Positions 8,958 to 17,422 are shown, counted from the first letter of the stretch. The stretch is 64,000 bases of DNA from Bradyrhizobium sp. (GCF_016219575.1 NZ_JACRMG010000023.1:1-64000); one strand, 5' to 3'. Notes: generated by a model from the sequence alone, not told the origin. A program made the numbers and translations.

Positions 8958-9050
8958 TCGTAGGGTGGGTTAGCGAAGCGTAACCCACCATCGCCAGCAA
9001 GGACGCTCGATGAAAATGGTGGGTTACGCCTTCGGCTAACCCACCCTACG
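8958..9050. repeat. Palindromic repeat (GTAGGGTGGGTTA-type)
   Basis: Arms TCGTAGGGTGGGTTAGCGAA and TTCGGCTAACCCACCCTACG, each followed or preceded by an inner GTAACCCACCA/TGGTGGGTTAC pair, can form a long cruciform. It lies 9 bases after one acyl-CoA dehydrogenase stop and 17 bases before the next start. Confidence 0.85.
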
Positions 9051-9067
9051 CAAACAAGAGAAGCGCC

Positions 9068-10315
9068 ATGAACTTCGACGACACCCCGCAGGAAGCCGCG
9101 TTCCGCGCCGAGGCGAAAGCCTGGATCGCGGCCAATGCGCCCAAGCAGTATGAAGAAGACCTGCGCAAGTCCGCGCTCGGCCGCACCCAGATCAAGGGCG
9201 CCAACCTGCTCGATGTCGCAAAAGCCTGGCAGAAGAAGAAGGCCGCCGCCGGCTGGGCCTGCCTGCACTGGCCGAAAGAATATGGCGGCCGCGGCGCGTC
9301 CCCGATCGAGCGCGTGATCTGGCAGCAGGAAGAGGGGCCGTTCGGCAAGCTCTCTTCGGTCTTCATCATCGGCCACGGCATGTGCGGCCCGACCGTGATG
9401 GCATTCGCGGGCGAGGAGCAGAAGCGCAAATATCTGCCGCCGCTCGCTGCCGGCGAAAAGATCTGGTGCCAGCTGTTCTCCGAGCCCGCCGGCGGCTCCG
9501 ACGTCGCCGGCCTGCGCACGCGCGCGGAGAAGAAGGGCGACGAGTGGATCGTCAACGGCCAGAAGATCTGGACCTCGGGCGCGCATTACTCGGACTACGG
9601 CATCCTCCTGACCCGCACCGATCCGACGGTGCCCAAGCACAAGGGGCTGACCATGTTCTTCCTGGACATGAAGAGCCCCGGCGTCGAGGTCAGGCCGATC
9701 AAGCAGGCGAGCGGGCAGTCGGATTTCAACGAGGTCTATTTCACCGACGTCCACATTCCCGATTCGCAGCGGCTCGGCGCGGTCGGCGACGGCTGGAACG
9801 TGTCGCTGACCACGCTGATGAACGAGCGCATGTCGATCGGCGCAGGTGTCGCCACCGGCTTCCCGGAGCTGTTCGAGTTCTGCAACGGCCTGATGCTGGA
9901 AGACGGCCCCGCCATCGAGAACCGCAATGTGCGCTCGAAGCTGGCGAGCTGGGCGGTGAAGGCAAGCGGGCTGCGCTACACCAGCATGCGGACCATCTCG
10001 GCGTTGTCCAAGGGAGAACGTCCGGGCCCGGAAAATTCCATCGGCAAGCTGGTCGCGGCCTCGATGATCCAGGACGTCGCGATGTACGCGCTGGATTTGC
10101 AGGGCGCGGCGGGCGTGGTCAGCAGCCAGGAAGACGCCGAAGTCGCCGGAAAATTTCAGGCAATGCTGCTGCGTGCGCCCGGCACCCGCGTCGAAGGCGG
10201 CACCGACGAGATCATGCGCAACATCATCGCCGAGCGCGTGCTTGGGCTACCCGGAGACATCCGGGTCGACAAGGACGTGCCGTTCAACCAGATCCCGACC
10301 AAGGGAAGGGCATGA
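9068..10315 (+). CDS. Acyl-CoA dehydrogenase (long paralogue 1)
   Basis: This 415-residue protein starts MNFDDTPQEAAFRAEAKAWI. Typical signatures are CQLFSEPAGGSDVAGLRTRAEKKGDEW in the flavin/substrate region and VEGGTDEIMRNIIAERVLGLPGD at the C-terminus. The Glu of VEGG lies where medium-chain dehydrogenases keep the catalytic base. It is a close tandem paralogue of 10430-11674, separated from it by a 93-base palindromic repeat. It probably oxidises an acyl-CoA in the same pathway as the ligase at 5833, perhaps with the 375-residue protein as partner. Confidence 0.88.
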   Translation: MNFDDTPQEAAFRAEAKAWIAANAPKQYEEDLRKSALGRTQIKGANLLDVAKAWQKKKAAAGWACLHWPKEYGGRGASPIERVIWQQEEGPFGKLSSVFIIGHGMCGPTVMAFAGEEQKRKYLPPLAAGEKIWCQLFSEPAGGSDVAGLRTRAEKKGDEWIVNGQKIWTSGAHYSDYGILLTRTDPTVPKHKGLTMFFLDMKSPGVEVRPIKQASGQSDFNEVYFTDVHIPDSQRLGAVGDGWNVSLTTLMNERMSIGAGVATGFPELFEFCNGLMLEDGPAIENRNVRSKLASWAVKASGLRYTSMRTISALSKGERPGPENSIGKLVAASMIQDVAMYALDLQGAAGVVSSQEDAEVAGKFQAMLLRAPGTRVEGGTDEIMRNIIAERVLGLPGDIRVDKDVPFNQIPTKGRA

Positions 10316-10319
10316 GGAA

Positions 10320-10412
10320 TCGTAGGGTGGGTTAGCGCAGCGTAACCCACCATTCCCAGCAATGACGCTCGATAGACACGGTGGGTTACGCCTTCGGCTA
10401 ACCCACCCTACG
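10320..10412. repeat. Palindromic repeat (GTAGGGTGGGTTA-type)
   Basis: It is nearly identical to 8958-9050, with arms TCGTAGGGTGGGTTAGCGCA and TTCGGCTAACCCACCCTACG. It lies 4 bases after the preceding gene and 17 bases before the next start. The spacing repeats that of the previous copy, which suggests gene and repeat were duplicated together. Confidence 0.85.
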
Positions 10413-10429
10413 CAGAAAAGGGGTTCGCC

Positions 10430-11674
10430 ATGAATTTCGACGACACGCCGCAGGAAGCCGAATTCCGCGCTACCGCCCGCAAATGGATCGGCGCCAACGC
10501 GCCGAAGGAGTTCGAGGAAGAACTCTCGAAATCCTCGCTCGGGCGCATTCGCCTGGCGAAACACGACATGGTCGAGGTCGGCAAGGCCTGGCAGAAGAAG
10601 AAGGCCGACGGCGGCTGGGCCTGCCTGCACTGGCCGAAGGAATATGGCGGCCGCGGCGCCACCCCGATCGAGCGCGTGATCTGGCAGCAGGAAGAAGGCG
10701 TCTACGGCAAGCTGACGCAGCCGTTCCAGATCGGCGAGGGCATGTGCGGCCCGACCGTGATGGCCTGGGGCAGCGAGGAGTCGAAGCGCCGCTATCTGCC
10801 CAAGCTCGCCTCCGGCGAGGAGATCTGGTGCCAGCTGTTCTCCGAACCCGCTGCCGGCTCCGACGTCGCGGGCTTGCGTACCCGCGCCGAGAAGAAGGGC
10901 GACAACTGGGTCGTCAACGGCCAGAAGATCTGGACCTCGGGCGCGCACTATTCCGATTATGGCCTGCTGATCGCACGCACCGATCCGAATGTGCCCAAGC
11001 ACAAGGGCCTCACCATGTTCTTCCTTGACATGAAGAGCCCGGGCGTGGAGGTGCGGCCGATCAAGCAGGCCAACGGCATGCAGGAGTTCAACGAGGTCTA
11101 TTTCACCGACGTCGTCATCCCGGACAGCCAGCGGCTCGGCAATGTCGGCGACGGCTGGAACGTGTCGCTGACCACGCTGATGAACGAACGCATGTCGATC
11201 GGCTCGCGGCTTGCCACCGGCGTGCCCGAGATGTTCGAATTCTGCTCCAACCTGATGCTGGAAGACGGTCTTGCGATCGACGATCGCGCGGTGCGCTCGA
11301 AGCTAGCGACCTGGGCGGTGAAATCGAACGGGCTGAAATACACCAGCTACCGCGCCATCTCGGCACTGTCCAAGGGCGAGCGTCCGGGGCCGGAAAACTC
11401 CATCGGCAAGCTGGTCTCCGGCATGATGCTGCAGGACATCGCGGCGTTTGCCATGGACTTGCAGGGCGGCGCAGGCGGCCTCACCGGCGACGCCGAGGAA
11501 GAGGCGCGCGGCCAGTTCCAGCAGATGCTGCTGTCGTCGCCCTCGATGCGCATCGCCGGCGGCACCGATGAAGTGTTGCGCAACATCATCGCCGAGCGCG
11601 TGCTCGGTCTGCCCGGCGACATCCGCGTCGACAAGGACGTGCCGTTCAACAAGATCCCGACCAAGGGACGATAA
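10430..11674 (+). CDS. Acyl-CoA dehydrogenase (long paralogue 2)
   Basis: This 414-residue protein is very similar along its whole length to 9068-10315. It has MNFDDTPQEAEFRATARKWI at the start, CQLFSEPAAGSDVAGLRTRAEKKGD in the middle and the same ending, DVPFNKIPTKGR. At the C-terminus it reads IAGGTDEVLRN where the first copy has VEGGTDEIMRN, so the Glu is replaced by Ala. Such AGGT forms are common among bacterial acyl-CoA dehydrogenases, and activity cannot be excluded. The two copies may have different substrates or act as a heteromer. Confidence 0.88.
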   Translation: MNFDDTPQEAEFRATARKWIGANAPKEFEEELSKSSLGRIRLAKHDMVEVGKAWQKKKADGGWACLHWPKEYGGRGATPIERVIWQQEEGVYGKLTQPFQIGEGMCGPTVMAWGSEESKRRYLPKLASGEEIWCQLFSEPAAGSDVAGLRTRAEKKGDNWVVNGQKIWTSGAHYSDYGLLIARTDPNVPKHKGLTMFFLDMKSPGVEVRPIKQANGMQEFNEVYFTDVVIPDSQRLGNVGDGWNVSLTTLMNERMSIGSRLATGVPEMFEFCSNLMLEDGLAIDDRAVRSKLATWAVKSNGLKYTSYRAISALSKGERPGPENSIGKLVSGMMLQDIAAFAMDLQGGAGGLTGDAEEEARGQFQQMLLSSPSMRIAGGTDEVLRNIIAERVLGLPGDIRVDKDVPFNKIPTKGR

Positions 11675-11681
11675 AGATTGC

Positions 11682-11769
11682 CGTAGGGTGGGTTAGCGAA
11701 GCGTAACCCACCAATGCAACCACGTACGACAAGAGCGGTGGGTTACGCCTTCGGCTAACCCACCCTACG
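11682..11769. repeat. Palindromic repeat (GTAGGGTGGGTTA-type)
   Basis: Arms CCGTAGGGTGGGTTAGCGAA and TTCGGCTAACCCACCCTACG form the fourth related palindrome in this block. It lies 17 bases before the nitroreductase start. Confidence 0.85.
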
Positions 11770-11786
11770 AAGGACGAGGACGCGTT

Positions 11787-12500
11787 ATGGATGCGAAGTC
11801 ACCAAAGGCCCATCACTCTACCGACGATCGCATCGGCGTGCTCGAAGAGCTCCTGGGCGAGCGCTATTCGGTGCGCGCCTTCCTCCCGCGGCCGGTGCCG
11901 CGCGAGACCATCGTGCGGCTGCTCAGCGCGGCGCAGCGCACGGCGTCCTGGTGCAACAGCCAGCCCTGGCAGGTGATCATCGCCAGCGGCGAGGCCAAGG
12001 AGCGTTTTCGCAAGGCGATCTATGCGGCGGCGATCTCCGGCGCCGAGGAAGGCCACGACTTCCCGCCGCCGCGCGAATATCTCGGCGTCTATCTGGAGCG
12101 CCGCCGCGAAAGCGGCTTCCAGCTCTACAACACGCTCGGCATCGCGCGCGGCGACAAGATGGCCTATGCGAAGCAGGCGCTGGAGAACTACAATTTCTTC
12201 GGCGCCCCGCATGTCGCGATCATCCACACCGACGAGCCGCTCGGCGTCTACGGCGCCATCGACTGCGGCGCCTATGTCGGCAACTTCATGCTAGCGGCGC
12301 AGGCGCTGGGCCTCGGTACCATCCCTCAGGCCGCGCTGGCCCGGCACTCAAAGCTGATCCGCCGCCATTTCAACCTGCCCGACGACCGCCGCGTCGTCTG
12401 CGGCATCTCCTTCGGCTTCGCCGATCACGCGCATCTGGTGAACAGCTACCGCACCTCGCGGGCGACGGTGGCGGACACCGTGACGTTCGTGGAGGAGTAG
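11787..12500 (+). CDS. Nitroreductase family FMN oxidoreductase
   Basis: This 237-residue protein has the nitroreductase-fold N-terminus ERYSVRAFLPRPVPRETIVRLLSAAQRTASWCNSQPWQ (FMN-phosphate contacts), the middle GAYVGNFMLAAQALGLGTIPQA and a C-terminal FGFAD. Members reduce nitroaromatics, quinones or enoate-type substrates with NAD(P)H. AAGGACGAGGA precedes the ATG. It follows the acyl-CoA dehydrogenases and may reduce an intermediate of that pathway, but its true substrate is unknown. Confidence 0.85.
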   Translation: MDAKSPKAHHSTDDRIGVLEELLGERYSVRAFLPRPVPRETIVRLLSAAQRTASWCNSQPWQVIIASGEAKERFRKAIYAAAISGAEEGHDFPPPREYLGVYLERRRESGFQLYNTLGIARGDKMAYAKQALENYNFFGAPHVAIIHTDEPLGVYGAIDCGAYVGNFMLAAQALGLGTIPQAALARHSKLIRRHFNLPDDRRVVCGISFGFADHAHLVNSYRTSRATVADTVTFVEE

Positions 12501-12579
12501 CCCGATACCAGTCGCCAAGACCCTTTCTACTTTGCATGGGGTTGTTTTCGCGATTTGTGTCCCGACCCCGGGATGCAGT

Positions 12580-13362
12580 TCAAAACCTCGGCGGCCGCTT
12601 CTCGGCTCTGGCCTTGATGCCTTCCCTGATCTCGGCGCCGCGCATGCTTTCGCGGTGGCGCCGGTCGCAGGCCGCTTCGTCGAGCTTGCCCCGGGCGAAT
12701 TCGTTGATGGCGCGCTTCATGCCGGCCATCGCCATCGGCGCATTGGCGGCGAGGAGGTTGGCGAGGCGGTCGACTTCCGCGTCCAGAGTTTCGGCCGGCA
12801 CCATCGTGGTGAGGTAACCGATCCGCAGCATCTCGGCCGCGCCGATCTTCTGCGCCGTCAGGAACAACATCTTCGCGTTGTCGACGCCGAGCCGCGATAC
12901 GTAGCGCTGGAGGCCGCTCCGGTAATAATGCAGGCCAAGCCGCGCCGCCGGCATGAACATTTCGGCGGTGTCGACGCCGATGCGGAAATCGCAGGCCAGC
13001 GCCAGGTCGGTCGAGCCGCCATAGACGCCGCCATTGAGCCGGCAGATCGTCGGCACGGCAAGATCTTCCAGCCGGTTGGCCACGACCTCGAAGGCGGAGC
13101 CCGCGCTCTGCTGCTCGTTGGCGCTGACCGCGCGCTCGGCGACCGAGCCGAGATCGTAGCCGGAGGAGAAGGTGCGGCCGGTGCCGGTCAGCACCAGCAC
13201 GCGCAGCGCCGGATCGGCCTCGACCTGATCGAACAGTTTCAACAGCACGCCGAGGTCGTCGGCCTCGAGCCGGTTGTGATGCCGTGGCCGGTTGAGGCGG
13301 ATGGTGGCGCGGGCGCCGGCAATGTCGAGCAGCGGCGCGCTGGCGCCCTCGTTGTCCTGCAT
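12580..13362 (-). CDS. Crotonase-fold protein with altered catalytic residues
   Basis: This 260-residue enoyl-CoA hydratase/isomerase family protein has FSSGYDLGSVAER and GGVYGGSTDLALACDFRIGVDTAEMFMPAARLGL. At the two hydratase Glu positions it has Asp (GGSTD) and Ala (MPAARLG), so ordinary hydratase activity is doubtful. AAGGAG lies 7 bases before the ATG. Only 11 bases separate it from the upstream channel gene (13374-14486) on the same strand, so the two are probably cotranscribed, an odd pairing for a CoA enzyme. Confidence 0.8.
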   Translation of the reverse strand: MQDNEGASAPLLDIAGARATIRLNRPRHHNRLEADDLGVLLKLFDQVEADPALRVLVLTGTGRTFSSGYDLGSVAERAVSANEQQSAGSAFEVVANRLEDLAVPTICRLNGGVYGGSTDLALACDFRIGVDTAEMFMPAARLGLHYYRSGLQRYVSRLGVDNAKMLFLTAQKIGAAEMLRIGYLTTMVPAETLDAEVDRLANLLAANAPMAMAGMKRAINEFARGKLDEAACDRRHRESMRGAEIREGIKARAEKRPPRF

Positions 13363-13373
13363 CGGGATTCTCC

Positions 13374-14486
13374 TTATTTGTTTTCCAGCGCGCGGCGCTT
13401 GGCCTCGGCGTCGATGGTCTGGCCGAGCTCGGGATGGCGCGCCATCAGCAGGCGGAAGTCGACGAGGTCGAGCACGAGCAGCCGCGTCACGCCCGTTGTC
13501 GTGATGTCGGCGTTGCGCGTGGCATTGCCGAGTAGCGCCATCTCGCCGAAGAAGGCGCCTTCGCCGAGCGCCACCTTCTTGCCGCCGGGAAGGTCGACCT
13601 CCACCTCGCCGGCGGCGATGAAATACATGCAGTCACCCTGCTGGCCCTTGCGGATGATCATGGTGCGCGGCGGCAGGTCCATGGTGCGCAGCATGTTGGT
13701 GACGTCGGCGATCGCGGCAGGTCCAAGGGCGGCGAAGAACGGCACCTTGCTGACGGATTCCCAGGTCTTCAGGAAATTGTCGCGGCGGGTCTCGGCGGCA
13801 AAGCCGGTTGCCATGATGCCGGTCCACAGGCCGAATACGCCGAGGCCGGAGATCATCACCAGCGCGGCCACCATGCGCCCGAGCGGCGTCACCGGCACCA
13901 CGTCGCCATAACCCGTGGTGGTGAGCGTCACCACCGCCCACCACAGGGCCGCCGGCACGCTGCCGAAAGTCTGCGGCTGGATATCGCGCTCGAGGAAATG
14001 CTCGGCCACCGAGGCGAGGAACACCACCATCAGGAAGATCACCAGCACGGAAAACAGGGGGCCTGATTCCAGCACCACCACCCGCCGCAGCTGGCGCAGG
14101 CCGGGAATGCCCGGCACGAGTTTCAGCAACCAGAGGACGCCGAACAGCCAGGCCGATTGGGGGCCGGCGCCTGCGGCGAAGGCCACCGGAACGGTCGCGG
14201 CGCCGGCCAGGTCGACCAGTCCGCGGAAGGTGAAGCTGTAGGCAAGCCCGCGCTGGGAGTGGATGGCGTGGCGCAGCCGTACCACCCATTCGAACACGAA
14301 AAAAGCCAGGCAGGCGAACATCACCGCATCGACCCAGCGATGCGCCGCCTCATAGGCAGGGTCCAGTGTGAGCAGCACCATCGTCCCGACGCCGACCGCC
14401 ACCGCGACATAGGCCGGCCTCGTCATGTTGCGGCCGGCGGTCGCCGCGACGAACAGGGACAGGGCTGGAAAGCGCGGCTTTGACAT
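13374..14486 (-). CDS. Cyclic-nucleotide-gated K+ channel (MloK1-like)
   Basis: This 370-residue inner-membrane protein has six hydrophobic segments (about 25-230). A short S4-like stretch with Arg around 130-135 is followed by the K+ selectivity filter TTGYGD at 190-195. A C-terminal cyclic-nucleotide-binding domain spans about 245-350. Its phosphate-binding cassette FGEMALL (313-319) followed by Arg324 is intact. Length and order match the Mesorhizobium MloK1 channel. I chose the ATG at 14486 (MSKPRFPALS) because the upstream open frame is low in hydrophobicity and looks non-coding. It is divergent from the CNBD gene at 14809, which suggests a shared cAMP/cGMP response. Confidence 0.88.
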   Translation of the reverse strand: MSKPRFPALSLFVAATAGRNMTRPAYVAVAVGVGTMVLLTLDPAYEAAHRWVDAVMFACLAFFVFEWVVRLRHAIHSQRGLAYSFTFRGLVDLAGAATVPVAFAAGAGPQSAWLFGVLWLLKLVPGIPGLRQLRRVVVLESGPLFSVLVIFLMVVFLASVAEHFLERDIQPQTFGSVPAALWWAVVTLTTTGYGDVVPVTPLGRMVAALVMISGLGVFGLWTGIMATGFAAETRRDNFLKTWESVSKVPFFAALGPAAIADVTNMLRTMDLPPRTMIIRKGQQGDCMYFIAAGEVEVDLPGGKKVALGEGAFFGEMALLGNATRNADITTTGVTRLLVLDLVDFRLLMARHPELGQTIDAEAKRRALENK

Positions 14487-14808
14487 CGGGAGGCAATGCC
14501 TCTCCCTGGAGGAACCCGAAAGTCGCAAGGTGCCCGCCTCGACGGGTGCCGTCAACGACGGCCGGGTCGCTTTGTCCCGCGCGCTTAAGGGTTTAGGGGC
14601 AATGCGGCGATTGGCGGCGCAGGCCGGCTCGACCGGACCGGCCGCACCCCCCGGGGAGCCGGCCAAATTTGATCCAGACCTGTGAAATTCCCGACCAAAC
14701 CTCGCTTTTTCTCCGTATATCGAAGGAGTCCGGCGCGCCTTATGATGGCGGCCGCGGCCACGCTAAGATCGCGAAAACCGTTCATTTCGAAACAACTGGT
14801 TGGCTCCC
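14487..14808. other. Divergent intergenic region, channel and Popeye-like gene
   Basis: This 322-base stretch separates two divergent genes that both encode cyclic-nucleotide-binding domains. It contains an AT-rich patch near 14680-14730 that could hold a promoter for the rightward operon. No clear operator or gene was recognised. Confidence 0.4.
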
Positions 14809-15462
14809 ATGGATCCGTCAAATCTGGCACAACACGCAGGAACCGCCGGCGCGGTGTTCGCGTCGATCTTCGTGGTCGCAACCACCACGATGAAGACCAT
14901 GATCCCGCTCCGGGTGGTCGGTATCCTGACCAATCTCGTGCTGATCGGGACTGCGATCCCGAGCCACAATTACCTGGTGATCCTGGTGCAGACGGTGGTG
15001 CTGGTGCTCAACTCCTATCGCCTGCACCAGATGCTGCAGCTCATCCGCGACGTCAGGAGATCAGTCAACAGCGACCTCTCGATGGACTGGCTGAAGCCGT
15101 TCATGACCGAGCGCACCTACAAGGCCGGCGAGATCATCTTCTACAAGGACGAGAAGGCCGAGAACATGCTCTACATCGTCAGCGGCCGCTTCCGCCTGGT
15201 GGAGTCCGGCATCGAGCTGCCGGTCGGCGCCATCGTCGGCGAACTTGGCATGCTGTCGCCGTCGAACATGCGCACGCAGACCCTGGAATGCATCGCCGAC
15301 GGCCTGATCCTTTCCGTCAGCTACAGCAAGGTCGAGGAGCTCTACGTGCAGAACCCGGCGTTCGGCTTCTACTTCCTCCGTCTTTCCAGCGCGCGGCTGT
15401 TCGAGAATATCGAAAAGCTTGAGCAGCGGCTGGCGCAACAGGCTGCGGCCAAGACCGCTTGA
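14809..15462 (+). CDS. Popeye-like membrane protein with cyclic-nucleotide-binding domain
   Basis: This 217-residue protein has two or three hydrophobic helices in residues 11-75, then an LNSYRLHQMLQLIRDVRRS linker and a CNBD at about 100-180. The phosphate-binding cassette GELGML (144-149) and Arg155 are present, so nucleotide binding is plausible. The membrane-helices-then-CNBD plan resembles animal Popeye-domain (POPDC) proteins and their bacterial relatives. No HTH is present, so it is not a Crp-type regulator. The ATG at 14809 is preferred over the TTG at 14800. It overlaps the next gene (TTGA) and is divergent from the CNBD K+ channel. Confidence 0.75.
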   Translation: MDPSNLAQHAGTAGAVFASIFVVATTTMKTMIPLRVVGILTNLVLIGTAIPSHNYLVILVQTVVLVLNSYRLHQMLQLIRDVRRSVNSDLSMDWLKPFMTERTYKAGEIIFYKDEKAENMLYIVSGRFRLVESGIELPVGAIVGELGMLSPSNMRTQTLECIADGLILSVSYSKVEELYVQNPAFGFYFLRLSSARLFENIEKLEQRLAQQAAAKTA

Positions 15463-16355
15463 GCGCAGGCAGCATGGGTGCATTTTCCGACGTCCGCGAG
15501 TCCCTTCGCTATCTGTTCGCCGACATCATCGGCGAGCAGGACGGCTCGATGCCCCATTTGCCCGCGGGACTGCCGGAGGCGGCGGTGCCGGTCGCCAGCG
15601 ACGCCATCCACCTCCTGATCGAGTATCAGGGTACGCGATATGCCAAGCTCTATGTCGACCGGCTCAAGCGTTTCGTGGGCAAGCGGGGCGTCGACGATGC
15701 GATGCTGCTCGATATCGCTCGCCTGATGGCGATGCGCATGAGCTACGAGGACGCGATCCGGATCGCGCAGCTGAAACTGCTGGAGCTGGAGGCCTATCCG
15801 GATACGCCGCGCGCCGACGACGTCAGGAAATTGCGGCTCGACGAGATGGTGGAGGCGCTGCCCACGGTGGTCGCCGAGCCGCTGCTCGACGTGCTCAACT
15901 GGCTCGGCTGGGTGCACAAGCGCGTCTCGATCCACTTCAGCACCGCGAGCCGCTTCAGCATTCGCCGCCTGAAGATCGAGGCTTCGCTGAAGCGCTGGCG
16001 CCGCTACTCGATCCGCTATTCGAAGGAGCGCGACTGGGTCGAACGCTGGCTGCACATGGTCGACCGCGCGCTCACCAAGCAGCCGGCGGCGGCCCGCGCC
16101 ATCGTCGATACCGCCACCATGGTCCAGGGCTATGGCGACGCGTACCGCTACGGTCTGGCCGACTGGCACGCCATCATCGACGGCCTTGCCAAGCCGACCT
16201 TCGACGGCGTGCTGAGGCTGGCCGATCTTGCCGGCGCCATCGCCGAGGCGCGGGCGGCCGCGATGCCCGACCCCCGCCAGGTCGCGCTCAAGCGCAAGAT
16301 CGCGGAAATCCGGGCACGGGGGACCGCGGCTGAGACGGACACGGCCGCGGAATAG
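15459..16355 (+). CDS. DUF6537-like protein of unknown function
   Basis: This 298-residue protein has no signal or membrane segment. The stretch LIEYQGTRYAKLYVDRLKRF, then LMAMRMSYEDAIRIAQ and later MVQGYGDAYRYGLADW, resembles the DUF6537 region found at the C-terminus of indolepyruvate oxidoreductase subunits. The catalytic parts of that enzyme are absent, so this would be a stand-alone copy. The resemblance is from memory and moderate. The first possible start is TTG at 15459, overlapping the Popeye-like gene's TGA; an ATG at 15474 is the alternative. Tight coupling suggests a shared function with that CNBD protein. Confidence 0.65.
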   Translation: MSAGSMGAFSDVRESLRYLFADIIGEQDGSMPHLPAGLPEAAVPVASDAIHLLIEYQGTRYAKLYVDRLKRFVGKRGVDDAMLLDIARLMAMRMSYEDAIRIAQLKLLELEAYPDTPRADDVRKLRLDEMVEALPTVVAEPLLDVLNWLGWVHKRVSIHFSTASRFSIRRLKIEASLKRWRRYSIRYSKERDWVERWLHMVDRALTKQPAAARAIVDTATMVQGYGDAYRYGLADWHAIIDGLAKPTFDGVLRLADLAGAIAEARAAAMPDPRQVALKRKIAEIRARGTAAETDTAAE

Positions 16356-16593
16356 GGCAGTTCCGCTTCCCCGTTGGGCTGCCCGCAAAGTGGGCCGTTT
16401 TCCCCATATGCCGGGGAAGCCAGTCGACATGACCCATAAACCACCCGCTGAAAGGCCCATCTATGGCTGAATTGCCACAGTCGCTGGCAAATCGGCCGAC
16501 TTCAACCGTGGATTTGCATGGTTATGCTTGTGTGTGCAGGCGAATTTCATTGGAATCGGCCTCGACAAATTTGAATTATTTGGAGGGCGTGCA

Positions 16594-17370
16594 ATGAAAA
16601 CGAAGCTGGCAGCAATCCTCGCTGGAGTTATCACCCTCGGCGCAGCAGGCGCCGCTTCTGCGGCCGATATGGCGGTCAAGGCACGGCCGATGGTAGCGCC
16701 CGTTCCGGTGTTCAGCTGGACCGGCTGTTACATCGGCGGCCATGCGGGCTGGGCCGGTGTGAGGTCTGATTGGGCCTATACTGTCCCCAACACGACCCAG
16801 ATTTTCAACCAGGAACCGAGCGCTGATCGCGGGGTTGTGGGTGGTCAGGTCGGCTGTAACTACCAGGTCAATCGGTTCGTGGTCGGCGGTGAGGTCGACG
16901 GAACCTGGATCGACGTGAACCACTACGGCATCATGGACAGCATTAACCGCGATGAGATCCTGCGTACGAGGTACGATGCGCTCGGCTCGGCGCGGGTTCG
17001 CCTGGGCTTCGCGGCGACGGATCGCTTGCTGCTCTACGTCACGGGCGGCGCGGCCTTTGCCCGGATCACCAACAGCTATGAGAACTATACCGCTGCCAAC
17101 CTGGCCGTCCTCACCGATATCGCGTCGGTGACGTCGTCCAACATCGGCTGGGTTGCCGGCGGCGGCGTTCAGTACGCATTGACCGACAACTGGATCCTCG
17201 GCGGCGAAGGCTTGTACTACGAATTCAAGCAGAACCTCCCCATCGGTCAGTTGCTTCCGAACCTCTTCCCGGCCGACCGCAACTGGAACATCACCAACAG
17301 CGCAGTTGTTGGTCGAATTCGCCTCGACTACAAGTTCGGCGGCCCGGCGGCGGTCGTCGCGAAGTACTGA
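16594..17370 (+). CDS. Omp25-like outer-membrane beta-barrel protein
   Basis: This 258-residue protein has a Sec signal peptide (MKTKLAAILAGVITLG..ASAADM, cleavage near residue 24). It is followed by FSWTGCYIGGHAGWAG, the conserved opening strand of rhizobial Omp25/Omp31-type porin-family proteins. Later strands include LGSARVRLGFAATDRLLLYVTGGAAFA and the C-terminal IRLDYKFGG. GGAGGG lies 8 bases before the ATG, and an intrinsic terminator follows at 17395. It is likely monocistronic, with a structural or envelope-stability role. Confidence 0.9.
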   Translation: MKTKLAAILAGVITLGAAGAASAADMAVKARPMVAPVPVFSWTGCYIGGHAGWAGVRSDWAYTVPNTTQIFNQEPSADRGVVGGQVGCNYQVNRFVVGGEVDGTWIDVNHYGIMDSINRDEILRTRYDALGSARVRLGFAATDRLLLYVTGGAAFARITNSYENYTAANLAVLTDIASVTSSNIGWVAGGGVQYALTDNWILGGEGLYYEFKQNLPIGQLLPNLFPADRNWNITNSAVVGRIRLDYKFGGPAAVVAKY

Positions 17371-17394
17371 TCCGTTCTTCTCTCCGACAAACTC

Positions 17395-17422
17395 AAAAGC
17401 CCCGGCGTCGTCCGGGGCTTTT
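17395..17422 (+). terminator. Rho-independent terminator after OMP gene
   Basis: The stem AAAAGCCCCGG / CCGGGGCTTTT with a short loop lies 24 bases after the stop codon of the outer-membrane protein gene. The A-tract and T-tract could make it work in both directions, also serving the convergent TAXI gene. Confidence 0.85.

Noticed and set aside
7705..11769. CRISPR-like series of repeats
   Set aside because: The repeats are long palindromes separated by whole genes of over 1 kb, not short repeats with uniform spacers, and no cas genes are present.
14809..15462. Crp/Fnr-type transcription factor
   Set aside because: A CNBD is present but the C-terminal HTH is missing and the N-terminus is membrane-spanning.
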